The notes under the pieces were generated by a model that was not told the origin of the DNA, ran no database searches, and saw only the letters and a list, made by a program, of their open reading frames with translations. From Variovorax sp. 679 (lineage in GTDB: Bacteria > Pseudomonadota > Gammaproteobacteria > Burkholderiales > Burkholderiaceae_C): 64,000 bases of DNA. The stretch is taken from NCBI RefSeq assembly GCF_003952185.1, contig NZ_RXFS01000007.1:124001-188000 (forward strand), read 5' to 3'. Made by a program: the position numbers and the translations under genes. How positions within the stretch are numbered: position 1 is the first letter of the stretch; every line of letters begins with the position of its first letter. Shown in pieces: positions 33,315 to 43,030 of this stretch.

Positions 33315-34268
33315 TCAGACGACGGCGCCGGCGTTCGGGTCGTCCTCGGAGCCGCCGTCGCGCTTGGCCGGGCCGCCCTTGACCAGGTCCTCGCGCTTCA
33401 CGCCCAGCCACATGGCGATCGCCGCCGCCACGAAGGCCGACGAGTAGATGCCGAAGCAGATGCCGATGGTCAGCGCCAGGGCGAAGTAGTGCAGCGTAGG
33501 GCCGCCGAAGAAGAACATCGACAGCACCACCAGCTGGGTGGAACCGTGGGTGATGATGGTCCGGCTGATGGTCGAGGTGATCGCGTTGTCGATGATCTCG
33601 GTGGTCGACATCTTGCGGTAGCGGCGGAAGTTCTCGCGGATGCGGTCGAAGATCACGACCGATTCGTTCACCGAGTACCCCAGTACCGCCAGCACCGCCG
33701 CCAGCACCGCCAGCGAGAACTCCCACTGGAAGAAGGCGAAGAAGCCCAGGATGATCACCACGTCGTGCAGGTTCGCCAGAACAGTAGCCAGCGCAAACTT
33801 CCATTCGAAGCGGAACGCCAGGTAGATCATGATGCCGACGACCACCATGGCGAGGGCCTTCAGGCCGTTGGTGGTGAGCTCGTCGCCCACCTGCGGGCCG
33901 ACGAACTCGTTGCTGCGCAGCTCCACCGTGGGCTCGGCCGCCTTCAGCGCGTTCATCACCTCGGCGCTCTGCTGGGCGGAGGTTGCACCCTTCCTCACCG
34001 GCAGGCGGATCTGCACCGACTTGCCGAAGCTCTGCACCTGCACTTCGGTGTAGCCCAGCGTGCCGACGATTTCACGGACCTTGCCGACGTCGGCCGACTG
34101 CGTGTAGGCGACTTCCATCACCGTGCCGCCGGTGAACTCCACCGACAGGTGCAGGCCGCGGTGGAACAGGAAGAACACCGCCAGTACGAAGGTGACGACG
34201 GAAACGATGTTCAGCACCACCGCGTGGCGCATGAACGGGATGGTCTTGTGGATGCGGAAGAATTCCAT
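33315..34268 (-). CDS. secF: Protein translocase subunit SecF
   Basis: SecF with SecD and YajC uses the proton-motive force to pull secreted proteins across the inner membrane. The 317-residue product has an N-terminal membrane helix, a periplasmic domain (VEFTGGTVMEVAYTQ onward) and five C-terminal membrane helices with the conserved GYSVNESVVIFDRIREN. It lies 22 bp after secD. The charged C-terminal tail ends with DDPNAGAVV. Confidence 0.96.
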   Translation of the reverse strand: MEFFRIHKTIPFMRHAVVLNIVSVVTFVLAVFFLFHRGLHLSVEFTGGTVMEVAYTQSADVGKVREIVGTLGYTEVQVQSFGKSVQIRLPVRKGATSAQQSAEVMNALKAAEPTVELRSNEFVGPQVGDELTTNGLKALAMVVVGIMIYLAFRFEWKFALATVLANLHDVVIILGFFAFFQWEFSLAVLAAVLAVLGYSVNESVVIFDRIRENFRRYRKMSTTEIIDNAITSTISRTIITHGSTQLVVLSMFFFGGPTLHYFALALTIGICFGIYSSAFVAAAIAMWLGVKREDLVKGGPAKRDGGSEDDPNAGAVV

Positions 34269-34290
34269 GGCTGTGCGTCCCTTTTGCCTC

Positions 34291-36174
34291 TTACTTCGTC
34301 TCGGCCACGGCCGTGCCGTCAGCCGCGGGGCGCCAGACCGTGCCGATGGACACCGTCTTGAGCTTCTTCTTCTGGCCGTACCAGAAGTTCACGAGGCCGC
34401 GCGAGAAGAACACGGCCGAGAACATCGAGGTGACGATGCCGATGCAGTGCACCACCGCGAAGCCGCGCACCGGGCCCGACCCGAAGGCCAGCAGCGCGAT
34501 GCCCGCGATCAGCGTGGTCACGTTGGAGTCCAGGATGGTGCCCCAGGCGCGTTCGTAGCCCGCGTGGATGGCCGCCTGCGGCGACGCCCCGTTGCGCAGT
34601 TCCTCGCGCACGCGCTCGTTGATCAGCACGTTGGAGTCGATGGCGACGCCGATGGCCAGCGCCATGGCCGCGATGCCGGGCAGCGTGAGCGTGGCCTGCA
34701 GGATCGAGAGGATGGCCACCAGCAGCATGAGGTTGACGGCCAGCGCGATCGACGAGAACAGGCCGAACAGCGCGTAGTAGATGCACATGAACACCATGAT
34801 CGCGGCGAAGCCGTACATCACGCTGTCGAAGCCCTTCTTGATGTTCTCCGCACCCTGCGTCGGGCCGATGGTGCGTTCCTGGATGATTTCCATCGGCGCG
34901 GCCAGCGAGCCGGCGCGTAGCAGCAGCGCGAGGTCGTTGGCCTCGGCCACGGTCATCGAACCCGAGACCTGGAAGCGATTGCCGAGTTCGCCGTTGATCG
35001 AGGGAGCCGTGAGCACTTCGCCCTTGCCCTTCTCGAAGATCAGCATGGCCATGCGCTTCTTGTAGTTCTCGATGCTGACCTGCTTCATGATGCTGCCGCC
35101 CTTCGAGTCCATGGTCAGGTCAACCTTGGGCTGGTTGCTCTGCTGGTCGAAGCCGGGCTGCGCGTCGGTGAGGTTCTCGCCGGTGACGAGCACCTGCTTC
35201 TTCACTATCACCGGTCGACCGGAGCGGTCGAGGAATTTCTCGGAGCCGAAGGGCACCGGGCCGCCGCTCAGTTCGGCGGCGCGGCCTTCGGCGCTTTCGT
35301 CCACCATGCGCATTTCGAGCGTGGCGGTGCGGCCGATGATCCGCTTGGCCTGGGCCGGGTCCTGCATGCCGGGCAGCTGCACGACGATGCGGTCGATGCC
35401 CTGCTGCTGGATTACCGGCTCGGCTACGCCGAGTTCGTTGATCCGGTTGTGCAGCGTGGTCACGTTCTGCTTGAGCGCCGCGTCCTGGAAGCGGCGGGCG
35501 GCTTCGGGCTTGATGCTCGCCACGATGCGCCATTCGTTGCCCTGCTGGGTCTCGACGGTGCTGAGGTCGGGCATCTGGTCCTGGATCAGGCGCCGGGCGA
35601 TTTCCACGCTGTCGGCGTCGCGCAGCGTGACCTCGACGGTCTGGCCGTTGCGGTTCACGGCACTGCCGCGCACCTTCTTCTCGCGCAGGCTCGAGCGGAT
35701 GTCGCCGGCGAAGGACTCGGCCTTCTTGTCGAGCACGCCGCGCATGTCGACCTGCAGCAGGAAGTCGACGCCGCCGCGCAGGTCGAGGCCCAGGTACATC
35801 GGGAAGGCATGCAGCGCCGTCAGCCACGAGGGCGAGCGCGACACGAGGTTCAGCGCCACCGTGTAGGAGGCGTCGTCCGCGTCGGGCACCAGCGCCTGCT
35901 GCAGCGTGTCGCGCGCCTTGATCTGGTCGTCGGTGGTGGCAAAGCGCGCCCGCACCGCGGTCGGCTCGAGGCTCAGCAGGTCGGGCTCGAGGCCGGCTGT
36001 CTTGAGCAGCTCGTGCACCTTGGCCTGGGTCGACGCGTCGATCTTGACGGTGGACTTCGCCGCCGACACCTGCACCGCAGGCGCTTCACCGAAGAAATTG
36101 GGCAGGGCGTAGATGAGCCCCACGAGCAGCACGACCACGATGATCGCGTACTTCCAGACCGGGTAACGGTTCAT
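34291..36174 (-). CDS. secD: Protein translocase subunit SecD
   Basis: The 627-residue product has the N-terminal membrane helix, the LGLDLRGGVDFLLQVD motif, the large periplasmic P1 domain and C-terminal helices with AIDSNVLINERVREEL. It lies 78 bp downstream of yajC in the usual yajC-secD-secF order. The gap holds a small GCGCC/GGCGC hairpin without a T run, possibly an mRNA stabiliser. Confidence 0.96.
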   Translation of the reverse strand: MNRYPVWKYAIIVVVLLVGLIYALPNFFGEAPAVQVSAAKSTVKIDASTQAKVHELLKTAGLEPDLLSLEPTAVRARFATTDDQIKARDTLQQALVPDADDASYTVALNLVSRSPSWLTALHAFPMYLGLDLRGGVDFLLQVDMRGVLDKKAESFAGDIRSSLREKKVRGSAVNRNGQTVEVTLRDADSVEIARRLIQDQMPDLSTVETQQGNEWRIVASIKPEAARRFQDAALKQNVTTLHNRINELGVAEPVIQQQGIDRIVVQLPGMQDPAQAKRIIGRTATLEMRMVDESAEGRAAELSGGPVPFGSEKFLDRSGRPVIVKKQVLVTGENLTDAQPGFDQQSNQPKVDLTMDSKGGSIMKQVSIENYKKRMAMLIFEKGKGEVLTAPSINGELGNRFQVSGSMTVAEANDLALLLRAGSLAAPMEIIQERTIGPTQGAENIKKGFDSVMYGFAAIMVFMCIYYALFGLFSSIALAVNLMLLVAILSILQATLTLPGIAAMALAIGVAIDSNVLINERVREELRNGASPQAAIHAGYERAWGTILDSNVTTLIAGIALLAFGSGPVRGFAVVHCIGIVTSMFSAVFFSRGLVNFWYGQKKKLKTVSIGTVWRPAADGTAVAETK

Positions 36175-36252
36175 GAGAAAGCGCTTTTTCTGAAACGGAA
36201 CACGGCGTGATCTGGGGCCTGCGCCGCAAGGCGCAAGGTTCAGCTCACGCTT

Positions 36253-36582
36253 TTATTTGACGGCGCCCTTGGGCAGGACCTGCACCACGGCGCTGCGCTG
36301 GATCTTGATCTCGACGCCGTTGGCGATCTCGAGGCCGAGGTACTGGTCGCCCAGCGAGGTGATCTTGCCGAGCACGCCGCCGGCGGTGGCGACTTCGTCG
36401 CCCTTCGCCAGGGCCTCGATCATGGCGCGGGCTTCCTTCTGGCGCTTCATCTGGGGCCGGATCATGACGAAGTACAGCACCACGAACATCAGCACCAGGG
36501 GCAGCATGCTGCCGAGCGAGGACATCATGTCGCCGCCGCCTGCAGCGGGCGCGGTCTGGGCGAAAGCAGAGGAAATGAACAA
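36253..36582 (-). CDS. yajC: Preprotein translocase accessory subunit YajC
   Basis: The 109-residue product with start at the TTG (36582) has one membrane helix (LPLVLMFVVLYFVMIRPQMK) followed by the KGDEVATAGGVLGKI cytoplasmic domain. That is the normal YajC size. The TTG is preceded by GGAGA at good spacing; the ATG at 36723 would add about 47 residues of unrelated sequence. The tgt and queA genes often found upstream are absent here. Confidence 0.92.
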   Translation of the reverse strand: MFISSAFAQTAPAAGGGDMMSSLGSMLPLVLMFVVLYFVMIRPQMKRQKEARAMIEALAKGDEVATAGGVLGKITSLGDQYLGLEIANGVEIKIQRSAVVQVLPKGAVK

Positions 36583-36824
36583 GAGAGTCTCCAGCAGAGG
36601 GAAGAGAAAGAAAACGTATGGAAGCGCGGGCGACACCCGCAGTCCCTTGGGCTTCGCGGCTGCGTGGGATGCAGGCCGGGAGTCAAAGCGCGGCGGGGCT
36701 CGGCCGCGCACAGCACCGGGCATTGTATTCGGCGCGGATGGCCGCTTTGCGCGCTTATCCGGCGCAGTGGGGAGGGCTTTCCTGCAATCGGGATCGACCG
36801 CGCCTTGCTACGCTTTCAATAGCA

Positions 36825-36843
36825 AAGAGCGCCCGTGGGGCGC
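36825..36843 (-). terminator. Possible weak terminator after the indolepyruvate oxidoreductase gene
   Basis: On the minus strand GCGCCC-CAC-GGGCGC is followed by TCTTT, about 29 bp after the stop codon at 36872. The stem is short and the T run broken, so the call is tentative. Confidence 0.4.
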
Positions 36844-36871
36844 CCTCGATACGATCAACCGGACCTGAAGA

Positions 36872-39800
36872 TCAGGCCGCCGCGCGCGGCGCCTGCGGGT
36901 TGCGCCACCTGGACATCAGCTCGCTCCAGCGGGCGCGGGCCGCCGCCAGGTTGCGGTCCTTCACGTGGCCGTAGCCGCGGATCTGCTCGGGCAGGCCGGC
37001 GATCTCCAGCGCCAGCGCGTGGTTGTCGGCACGCAGGGCGCCGATGACTTCCTCGATGCTGGCGCGGTATTCGCCGATCAGCGCGCGCTCGGTCCTGCGT
37101 TCTTCCGTGCGGCCGAAGACGTCGAGCGCCGTGCCGCGCAGGCCCTTGAGCTTCGCGAGGAACCTGAAGCCGGTCAGCATCCACGGGTCGAACTTCTGCT
37201 TCTGCAGCTGCCCCTTGGAGTTCTTCTTCGCGATGATCGGCGGAGCCAGGTGGTAGTTGAGCTTGTAGTCCCCCTCGAACATGCCCTCGACGCGGTCGAG
37301 GAAGGCGCGGTCGGTGTGCAGGCGGGCGACTTCGTATTCGTCCTTGTACGCCATCAGCTTGAACAGGTAGCGCGCGACAGCCTCGGTCAGCGCCATGCTC
37401 TTGCCGGCGGCCGACTCGGCCTGCTGCACCTTGCCCACGAACTGCCTGTATTCCTCGGCATAGGCCGCGTTCTGGTAGCCCGTCAGGAACTCCACGCGGC
37501 GCGCAACGATGCTCTCGACCGATTCGCGCTTCTTGAACTCGATGACCTGGCCCGGGCGCACGCGCTTCTGCAACTCTTCGGGACGCACCGCCGCCTGGCG
37601 GCCCCATTCGAAGGCCGCCTTGTTGTTCTCGATGGCCACCGCGTTCAGCTCGATGGCGCGCATCAGCGACTCGTGCGCCAGCGGGATCCAGCCCTTCTGC
37701 CAGGCGTAGCCCAGGATCATCGGATTGACGTAGATGGTGTCGCCCATCAGCGTGGTCGCGGCGGCATCCGCGTCGAAGCTGCCCACGCCGTCGATGCCCA
37801 CGGCGCGCGCGATCTCGGCGGCGCAGGCTTCTTCCGGGTTCTTCCAGTTGGCGTTGCGCACGAAGGCGGCCGTCGGCGAGCTGTGGCTGTTGAGCGCCAC
37901 GTGCGTGCGCCCTTCGCGCATGCGCGCCATGGTCTCGGCGTTCACCGTGACCAGCGGGTCGCAGGCCAGGATCAGGTCGGCCGCCGCCGTGCCCACGCGC
38001 GTGGTGCGGATATCGTCCTGCGTGTCGCCGATGAGCACATGGCTCCAGGTGGCGCCGCCCTTCTGCGCGAGGCCGGCCGCATCCTGCGTGACGATGCCCT
38101 TGGCCTCGATGTGCGCGGCCATGCCCAGCAGCTGGCCGATGGTGATCACGCCGGTGCCGCCGACACCCGCCACCACCACGCCCCAGACCTTGCCGCCGGC
38201 CAGCGACGGAATCGCGGGCTCGGGCAGCAGGCCGAACTCGGCCGGCGTGCCTGCCTTGTTCTTGCCCTTCTTCCTGAGCTGGCCGCCCTCGACGGTCACG
38301 AAGCTCGGGCAGAAGCCCTTCAGGCAGCTCATGTCCTTGTTGCAGCTGCTCTGGTTGATGGTGCGCTTGCGGCCGAACTCGGTCTCCAGCGGCTCCACGC
38401 TCAGGCAGTTGCTCTGCACGCTGCAGTCGCCGCAGCCTTCGCAGACCAGCTCGTTGATGACCACGCGCTTGGCCGGATCGACGGCCGTGCCGCGCTTGCG
38501 GCGGCGGCGCTTCTCGGTGGCGCAGGTCTGGTCGTAGATGATGGCCGTGGTGCCGGCGATGGCGCGGAACTCGCGCTGCACGTCGTCGAGCAGGTCGCGG
38601 TGCTTCACCTGCACGTGGTCGCCGGGGATGTTCACGCCCTCGTACTTCTCGGGCTCGTCGGTGACGATGACGACCTTCTTGGCGCCCTCGGCATGCAGGC
38701 TCTCGGCGATCTGCAGCACCGAATGGCCCTCGGGCCGCTCGCCGACCTGCTGGCCGCCGGTCATGGCGACCGCGTCGTTGTAGAGGATCTTGTAGGTGAT
38801 GTTCACGCCCGCCGCGATGCTCTGGCGAATGGCGAGCAGGCCGCTGTGGAAGTACGTGCCGTCGCCCAGGTTGGCAAAGATGTGCTGGTCGGTCGTGAAG
38901 GGCTGCTGGCCCACCCATGGCACGCCCTCGCCGCCCATCTGCGTGAAGCCGATGGTGGAGCGGTCCATCCAGGTCGCCATGAAGTGGCAGCCGATGCCGC
39001 CCATCGCGCGCGAGCCTTCGGGCACCACGGTGCTGGTGTTGTGCGGGCAGCCCGAGCAGAACCAGGGCTGGCGCGTGGCGTCTGCCACGCCGGTGGAGGC
39101 CTGCTGCACCACCATCGAGCGCTCCTTGGCCTCGAGGATGGCGAGCTGCGCGTCGATGCGCGCGGTCATGTCGGCGCCGGCTGCCGCCAGCAGGCCGGTC
39201 TTCTTCAGGCGCGTGGCGATGGCCTTGGCGATGAGCGCCGGGTTCAGGTCGGCGTTGGCGCGCAGCAGCGTGTGCGCGGTCGGGTTGGGCATCGACCATT
39301 CGCCGCCCGAGTAGCCCTCGGCCGCGTGCACCTCGCCCTCGTCGAACTTGCCGACCACGTTGGGCCGCACGTCGGAGCGCCAGTTGTAGAGCTCTTCCTT
39401 CAGCTGGTATTCGATGACCTGGCGCTTCTCTTCCACCACCAGGATCTCCTGCAGGCCTGTGGCGAACTGGCGCGTGAGCTGCGCCTCCAGCGGCCACACC
39501 ACGCCCACCTTGTGCAGGCGGATGCCGAGCTGGCGGCAGGCCGCGTCGTCCAGGCCCAGGTCGATCAGTGCCTGGCGGGTGTCGTTGTAGGCCTTGCCGC
39601 TGGCCATGATGCCGAAGCGGTCGTTCGGGCCCTCGATCACGTTGTGGTTGAGCCGGTTGGCGCGGATGTAGGCCAGCGCGGCGTACCACTTGTAGTGCAT
39701 GAGCCGGGCTTCCTGCTCCAGCGCATGGTCGGGCCAGCGGATGTGCAGGCCGCCGGGCGGCATCTCGAAGTCGGTGGGAATGACGATCTCGACGCGCTCG

Positions 39801-40483
39801 GGGTCGATCATGGCCGTGGCGCTCGACTCGACGATCTCCTGGATCGTCTTCATGCCCGACCACACGCCCGAGAAGCGGCTCAGCGCGAAGGCGTGGATGC
39901 CAAGGTCGAGGATTTCCTGCACGTTCGCCGGGAAGAACACCGGCGTGCCGCAGGCCTTGAAGATGTGGTCGCTCTGGTGCGCGGCCGTGCTGCTCTTGGA
40001 GATGTGGTCGTCGCCCGCCACCGCGATCACGCCGCCGTACTGGGTGGTGCCGGCCATGTTGGCGTGCTTGAACACGTCGGAGCAGCGATCCACGCCCGGG
40101 CCCTTGCCGTACCAGATGCCGAAGACGCCGTCGAACTTGTTGGTGCCCTGCGGAGAGAAGCCCAGTTGCTGGGTGCCCCAGAGCGCGGTGGCGGCCAGCT
40201 CTTCGTTCACGCCGGGCTGGAAGACGATGTTCTGTTCCTTGAGGAACTTGCTGGCCTTCCACAGCGCCTGGTCGTAGCCGCCGAGCGGGGAGCCGCGGTA
40301 TCCGCTGATGAAGCCGGCGGTGTTCTTGCCGGCCTGCTGGTCGCGCAGCCGCTGCAGCATGGGCAGCTTCACGAGGGCCTGGACGCCGCTCATGAAGGCG
40401 CGGCCGTAGTCGAGGGAGTATTTGTCGTCGAGCGTGACGGTTTCTAGGGCCTTGCGAATGTGCGCGGGTAGCGGTGCATTCAT
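36872..40483 (-). CDS. Fused indolepyruvate ferredoxin oxidoreductase
   Basis: It oxidatively decarboxylates aryl-pyruvates from aromatic amino acids to aryl-acetyl-CoA, passing electrons to ferredoxin. The 1203-residue product fuses the IorA and IorB parts. The N-terminal 2-oxoacid domain is followed by a TPP-binding region with the pattern GDGTYFHSG. A cysteine cluster CEGCGDCSVQSNC for an iron-sulfur centre comes next. A gamma-type domain begins GVVVAGVGGTGVITIGQLLG and a C-terminal extension completes it. A divergent Lrp-type gene lies 175 bp upstream and is the probable regulator. Confidence 0.93.
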   Translation of the reverse strand: MNAPLPAHIRKALETVTLDDKYSLDYGRAFMSGVQALVKLPMLQRLRDQQAGKNTAGFISGYRGSPLGGYDQALWKASKFLKEQNIVFQPGVNEELAATALWGTQQLGFSPQGTNKFDGVFGIWYGKGPGVDRCSDVFKHANMAGTTQYGGVIAVAGDDHISKSSTAAHQSDHIFKACGTPVFFPANVQEILDLGIHAFALSRFSGVWSGMKTIQEIVESSATAMIDPERVEIVIPTDFEMPPGGLHIRWPDHALEQEARLMHYKWYAALAYIRANRLNHNVIEGPNDRFGIMASGKAYNDTRQALIDLGLDDAACRQLGIRLHKVGVVWPLEAQLTRQFATGLQEILVVEEKRQVIEYQLKEELYNWRSDVRPNVVGKFDEGEVHAAEGYSGGEWSMPNPTAHTLLRANADLNPALIAKAIATRLKKTGLLAAAGADMTARIDAQLAILEAKERSMVVQQASTGVADATRQPWFCSGCPHNTSTVVPEGSRAMGGIGCHFMATWMDRSTIGFTQMGGEGVPWVGQQPFTTDQHIFANLGDGTYFHSGLLAIRQSIAAGVNITYKILYNDAVAMTGGQQVGERPEGHSVLQIAESLHAEGAKKVVIVTDEPEKYEGVNIPGDHVQVKHRDLLDDVQREFRAIAGTTAIIYDQTCATEKRRRRKRGTAVDPAKRVVINELVCEGCGDCSVQSNCLSVEPLETEFGRKRTINQSSCNKDMSCLKGFCPSFVTVEGGQLRKKGKNKAGTPAEFGLLPEPAIPSLAGGKVWGVVVAGVGGTGVITIGQLLGMAAHIEAKGIVTQDAAGLAQKGGATWSHVLIGDTQDDIRTTRVGTAAADLILACDPLVTVNAETMARMREGRTHVALNSHSSPTAAFVRNANWKNPEEACAAEIARAVGIDGVGSFDADAAATTLMGDTIYVNPMILGYAWQKGWIPLAHESLMRAIELNAVAIENNKAAFEWGRQAAVRPEELQKRVRPGQVIEFKKRESVESIVARRVEFLTGYQNAAYAEEYRQFVGKVQQAESAAGKSMALTEAVARYLFKLMAYKDEYEVARLHTDRAFLDRVEGMFEGDYKLNYHLAPPIIAKKNSKGQLQKQKFDPWMLTGFRFLAKLKGLRGTALDVFGRTEERRTERALIGEYRASIEEVIGALRADNHALALEIAGLPEQIRGYGHVKDRNLAAARARWSELMSRWRNPQAPRAAA

Positions 40484-40658
40484 GTCGTCTGTCTCCGTTT
40501 GGCAGGGCCTCGTGGGCCTGGCTGTTTCTGGGTCTGTGCCCGGGTAGGGCACGAGCCCATGATCCCGCAAAGTGTATGCCGGGGTCCGCGACAGGTGTTT
40601 GCGTTCTTTGCCGGGAAAAACGCGTATCCAGAAAGAATCTTGCTTAACATCGCCATCC

Positions 40659-41156
40659 ATGGAAAGCATTGACAAGTTCGACCTCGCAATCCTGCAAGAA
40701 CTGCAGGCCGATGGGCGCCTCACCAACGCCGAGCTTGCGCAGCGCGTGGGCCTCTCGGCGGCGCCCTGCTGGCGCCGGGTGCGCGCGCTGGAGGAGGCGG
40801 GCTTCATCAAGGGCTATCACGCCGAGATCGACCGCCACAAGATCGGGCTGGGCGTGCTCGCCTTCGTGCGCGTGGACACCGAGCGCGTCACCCACGAGGC
40901 CACGCGCAAGCTGGAGGACGCGATCCGCAAGCTGCCCGACGTGATCGCCTGCCACTACATCAGCGGCACCGGCACCTTCGAACTGCAGGTGGTGGCGCAG
41001 GACCTCGACAGCTTCTCGGCCTTCGCGCGCCAGCACCTCATGAACCTGCCGAACGTGAAGGACCTGCACACCAGCTTCTCGCTGGGCGAGGTGAAGGCCA
41101 GCAGCGCGCTGCCGCTGGGCCACCTGGGCAGCGCCGCCCGGCAGCGCGCGTCCTAG
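40659..41156 (+). CDS. Lrp/AsnC-family transcriptional regulator
   Basis: The 165-residue product has the Lrp helix-turn-helix (DKFDLAILQELQADGRLTNA) and a RAM effector domain (VIACHYISGTGTFELQVV). Its divergence from the indolepyruvate oxidoreductase gene is the classic arrangement, so it likely controls that gene in response to an aromatic amino acid or keto acid. It ends 8 bp before the convergent peptidase gene. Confidence 0.93.
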   Translation: MESIDKFDLAILQELQADGRLTNAELAQRVGLSAAPCWRRVRALEEAGFIKGYHAEIDRHKIGLGVLAFVRVDTERVTHEATRKLEDAIRKLPDVIACHYISGTGTFELQVVAQDLDSFSAFARQHLMNLPNVKDLHTSFSLGEVKASSALPLGHLGSAARQRAS

Positions 41157-41164
41157 CCCTCAGG

Positions 41165-42841
41165 TCAGCGCCGTTCGCTCCGGCTGGCATCGCGGATCGC
41201 GCGGAATTCGGACCCCGGCCCCCACTCGGGCCAGCGCCGGCTGTTCGCCAGCGTCTCGCCCACGCGGTAGAGCAGCGGCAGGTCGTGCGCCATGCCGGCG
41301 AAGGACCAGTCGGCGCGCCATTCGTCGGCGGGCTGGTGGTAGCGATCGGCGGTGTAGGCCTTGCTCGCCGCTTCGCCGGCCGCGAGACCGCCTTCCACCA
41401 GATCGTTGCCCGAGGCGAAGGACAGCGCAGGCACGCCGCGCTTGGCGAACGAGAAATGGTCGGAGCGGAAGAAATGGCCGGCCTCGGGGTGCGGGTCCGT
41501 CGCGTAGGCCAGGCCGAAGCCCCTGGCCTGCTCGACCAGCAGGTCCTGCAGCTGCGAGACCGCGCTGCCCGAGGTGCTGAAGTTGCGCGCAGTGCCCTCG
41601 GGGCTGAGCGCATCCATGTTGATGACGGCCACCGTCTTCTCCAGCGGGTACAGCGGCCTGGCGCCGTAGAACTCGGAGCCGAGCAGGCCGCGCTCCTCGG
41701 CCGTCACCGCCAGGAACACGACCGAGCGATCGGGCTTGCTGCGCGCGCTCGCGAAGGCGCGGCCCATCTCGATCAGCGCGGCCAGGCCGGTGCCGTTGTC
41801 GACGGCGCCGTTGTAGATCCGGTCGCCCTTCGCGTCGGGCGCGCCCACGCCCAGGTGGTCCCAGTGGGCGCTGTAGATCACCGTCTCGCCCGGGTGCCTG
41901 CGGCCCTCGACGCGGCCCACCACGTTCTTCGAGACGATCACCTGCCGGTCGATCGCGTACTCGGCCGACAGGCTCGCGTCCTTCAGCAACTGGGGCTGGA
42001 ACTCGCGGGTCTGCGCGAGCTTCTTCTGCGCCTCGAAGTCCAGCCCGGCGCGGCGCAGCAGGTCGACCGCCACGTCGCGCTGGATCCAGCCCTCCAGCTT
42101 CGGATGCACTGCCGCCGGCTTGTCGCGCTCGATGTCGAGCATGGTCGCGGTGTTGGAGTTCTTGACCGTGGCCCAGCCGTAGGCGGCGGGAGCGGTCTCG
42201 TGCACGATCAGCACGCCCAGCGCACCGCGGCGCGCGGCCTCCTCGAACTTGTAGGTCCAGCGGCCGTAGTAGGTCATGGCCTTGCCGCCGAAGTCGCCGC
42301 TGCCGGTCTCGAAGTCGGGGTCGTTCACCAGCACGACGGCGATCTTGCCCTTGAGGTCGACGCCTTTGTAGTCGTCCCAGCGCCGCTCGGGCGCGCTGAC
42401 GCCGTAGCCCACGAAGACCAGCGGCGCCTGCTGGATCGAGACCGCCGTGGAGCCGTCGAGCGCCGCACGCACCGCGATCTGCTCGCCCTGCGCCAGCGCG
42501 TCGCGCTGCGCGCCCACCTGCAGCGTGATCTGCGGCGTGCCGCGGAACTCGGTCTTCACCAGCGGCACCGATTGCGTCCATGTGCGGCGGCCACCCTCGA
42601 GTTCCCCGCCGGGCACGAGGCCGGCGGCCTTGAACTGGGCCACGAGGTAGTCGACCGTCTTCGCCTCCGCCGGGGTGGCCGGCGCGCGGCCCTCGAAATC
42701 GTCGCCCGAAACTGTCTTCACGATCTGCGACAGGCGCTGCGGATCGAAGCGCGGCGCCGGCGGATCGGCCGCCCGCGCGCCCGTGGCGCTCCATGCAAGG
42801 CCGATGCCGCAGAGAAGAGAAGCAAGCCGGAGGGTCGTCAT
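41165..42841 (-). CDS. Secreted M28-family zinc metallopeptidase
   Basis: The 558-residue product has a signal peptide cleaved near ARAADP, a PA-type insert domain in the first half and an M28 catalytic domain. The zinc-site motifs are SAHWDHLG, NGAVDNGTG, TAEERGLLGS, INMDAL and YHQPADEW, so all expected ligands are present. It is probably a periplasmic or secreted aminopeptidase. A second open frame on the same strand is a shadow of this one. Confidence 0.93.
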   Translation of the reverse strand: MTTLRLASLLCGIGLAWSATGARAADPPAPRFDPQRLSQIVKTVSGDDFEGRAPATPAEAKTVDYLVAQFKAAGLVPGGELEGGRRTWTQSVPLVKTEFRGTPQITLQVGAQRDALAQGEQIAVRAALDGSTAVSIQQAPLVFVGYGVSAPERRWDDYKGVDLKGKIAVVLVNDPDFETGSGDFGGKAMTYYGRWTYKFEEAARRGALGVLIVHETAPAAYGWATVKNSNTATMLDIERDKPAAVHPKLEGWIQRDVAVDLLRRAGLDFEAQKKLAQTREFQPQLLKDASLSAEYAIDRQVIVSKNVVGRVEGRRHPGETVIYSAHWDHLGVGAPDAKGDRIYNGAVDNGTGLAALIEMGRAFASARSKPDRSVVFLAVTAEERGLLGSEFYGARPLYPLEKTVAVINMDALSPEGTARNFSTSGSAVSQLQDLLVEQARGFGLAYATDPHPEAGHFFRSDHFSFAKRGVPALSFASGNDLVEGGLAAGEAASKAYTADRYHQPADEWRADWSFAGMAHDLPLLYRVGETLANSRRWPEWGPGSEFRAIRDASRSERR

Positions 42842-42961
42842 GCAAGGCTCCTGAACAGGGAAGCCCCGGATGCTAGCCAGCGGGCACCGGTCGCTCTTCG
42901 ATGTCCTTCATCCCGCCCGGAGAACCTTAGTTAGCCCGCGTCCGCGAAGGAACCCAAAGGG

Positions 42962-43000
42962 ACAAAAGAAAGGGGCCGGCCCCACGAGAAGGCCGGCCCC
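42962..43000 (-). terminator. Terminator of the GTPase/roadblock operon
   Basis: Read on the minus strand, GGGGCCGGCC and GGCCGGCCCC flank an 8-9 base loop, followed by TTTCTTTT. It lies about 30 bp after the last gene of the operon. Confidence 0.88.
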
Positions 43001-43030
43001 GATCAGCCGAAAGCTCGCGCGCCCGGACGC

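Noticed and set aside
36800..36830. Small TTGCTA...TAGCAA inverted repeat before yajC
   Set aside because: The arms are short and there is one copy in the window, so it is too weak to call as a repeat family or terminator on its own.
36965..40447. Plus-strand open frame of 1160 codons antisense to the indolepyruvate oxidoreductase gene
   Set aside because: It is a GC-driven shadow. Its translation is His/Arg/Ala-rich without motifs, while the minus strand encodes a clear enzyme.
41160..42845. Second minus-strand frame over the M28 peptidase gene
   Set aside because: It is a low-complexity Arg/Gly-rich shadow. The true frame holds all zinc ligands.
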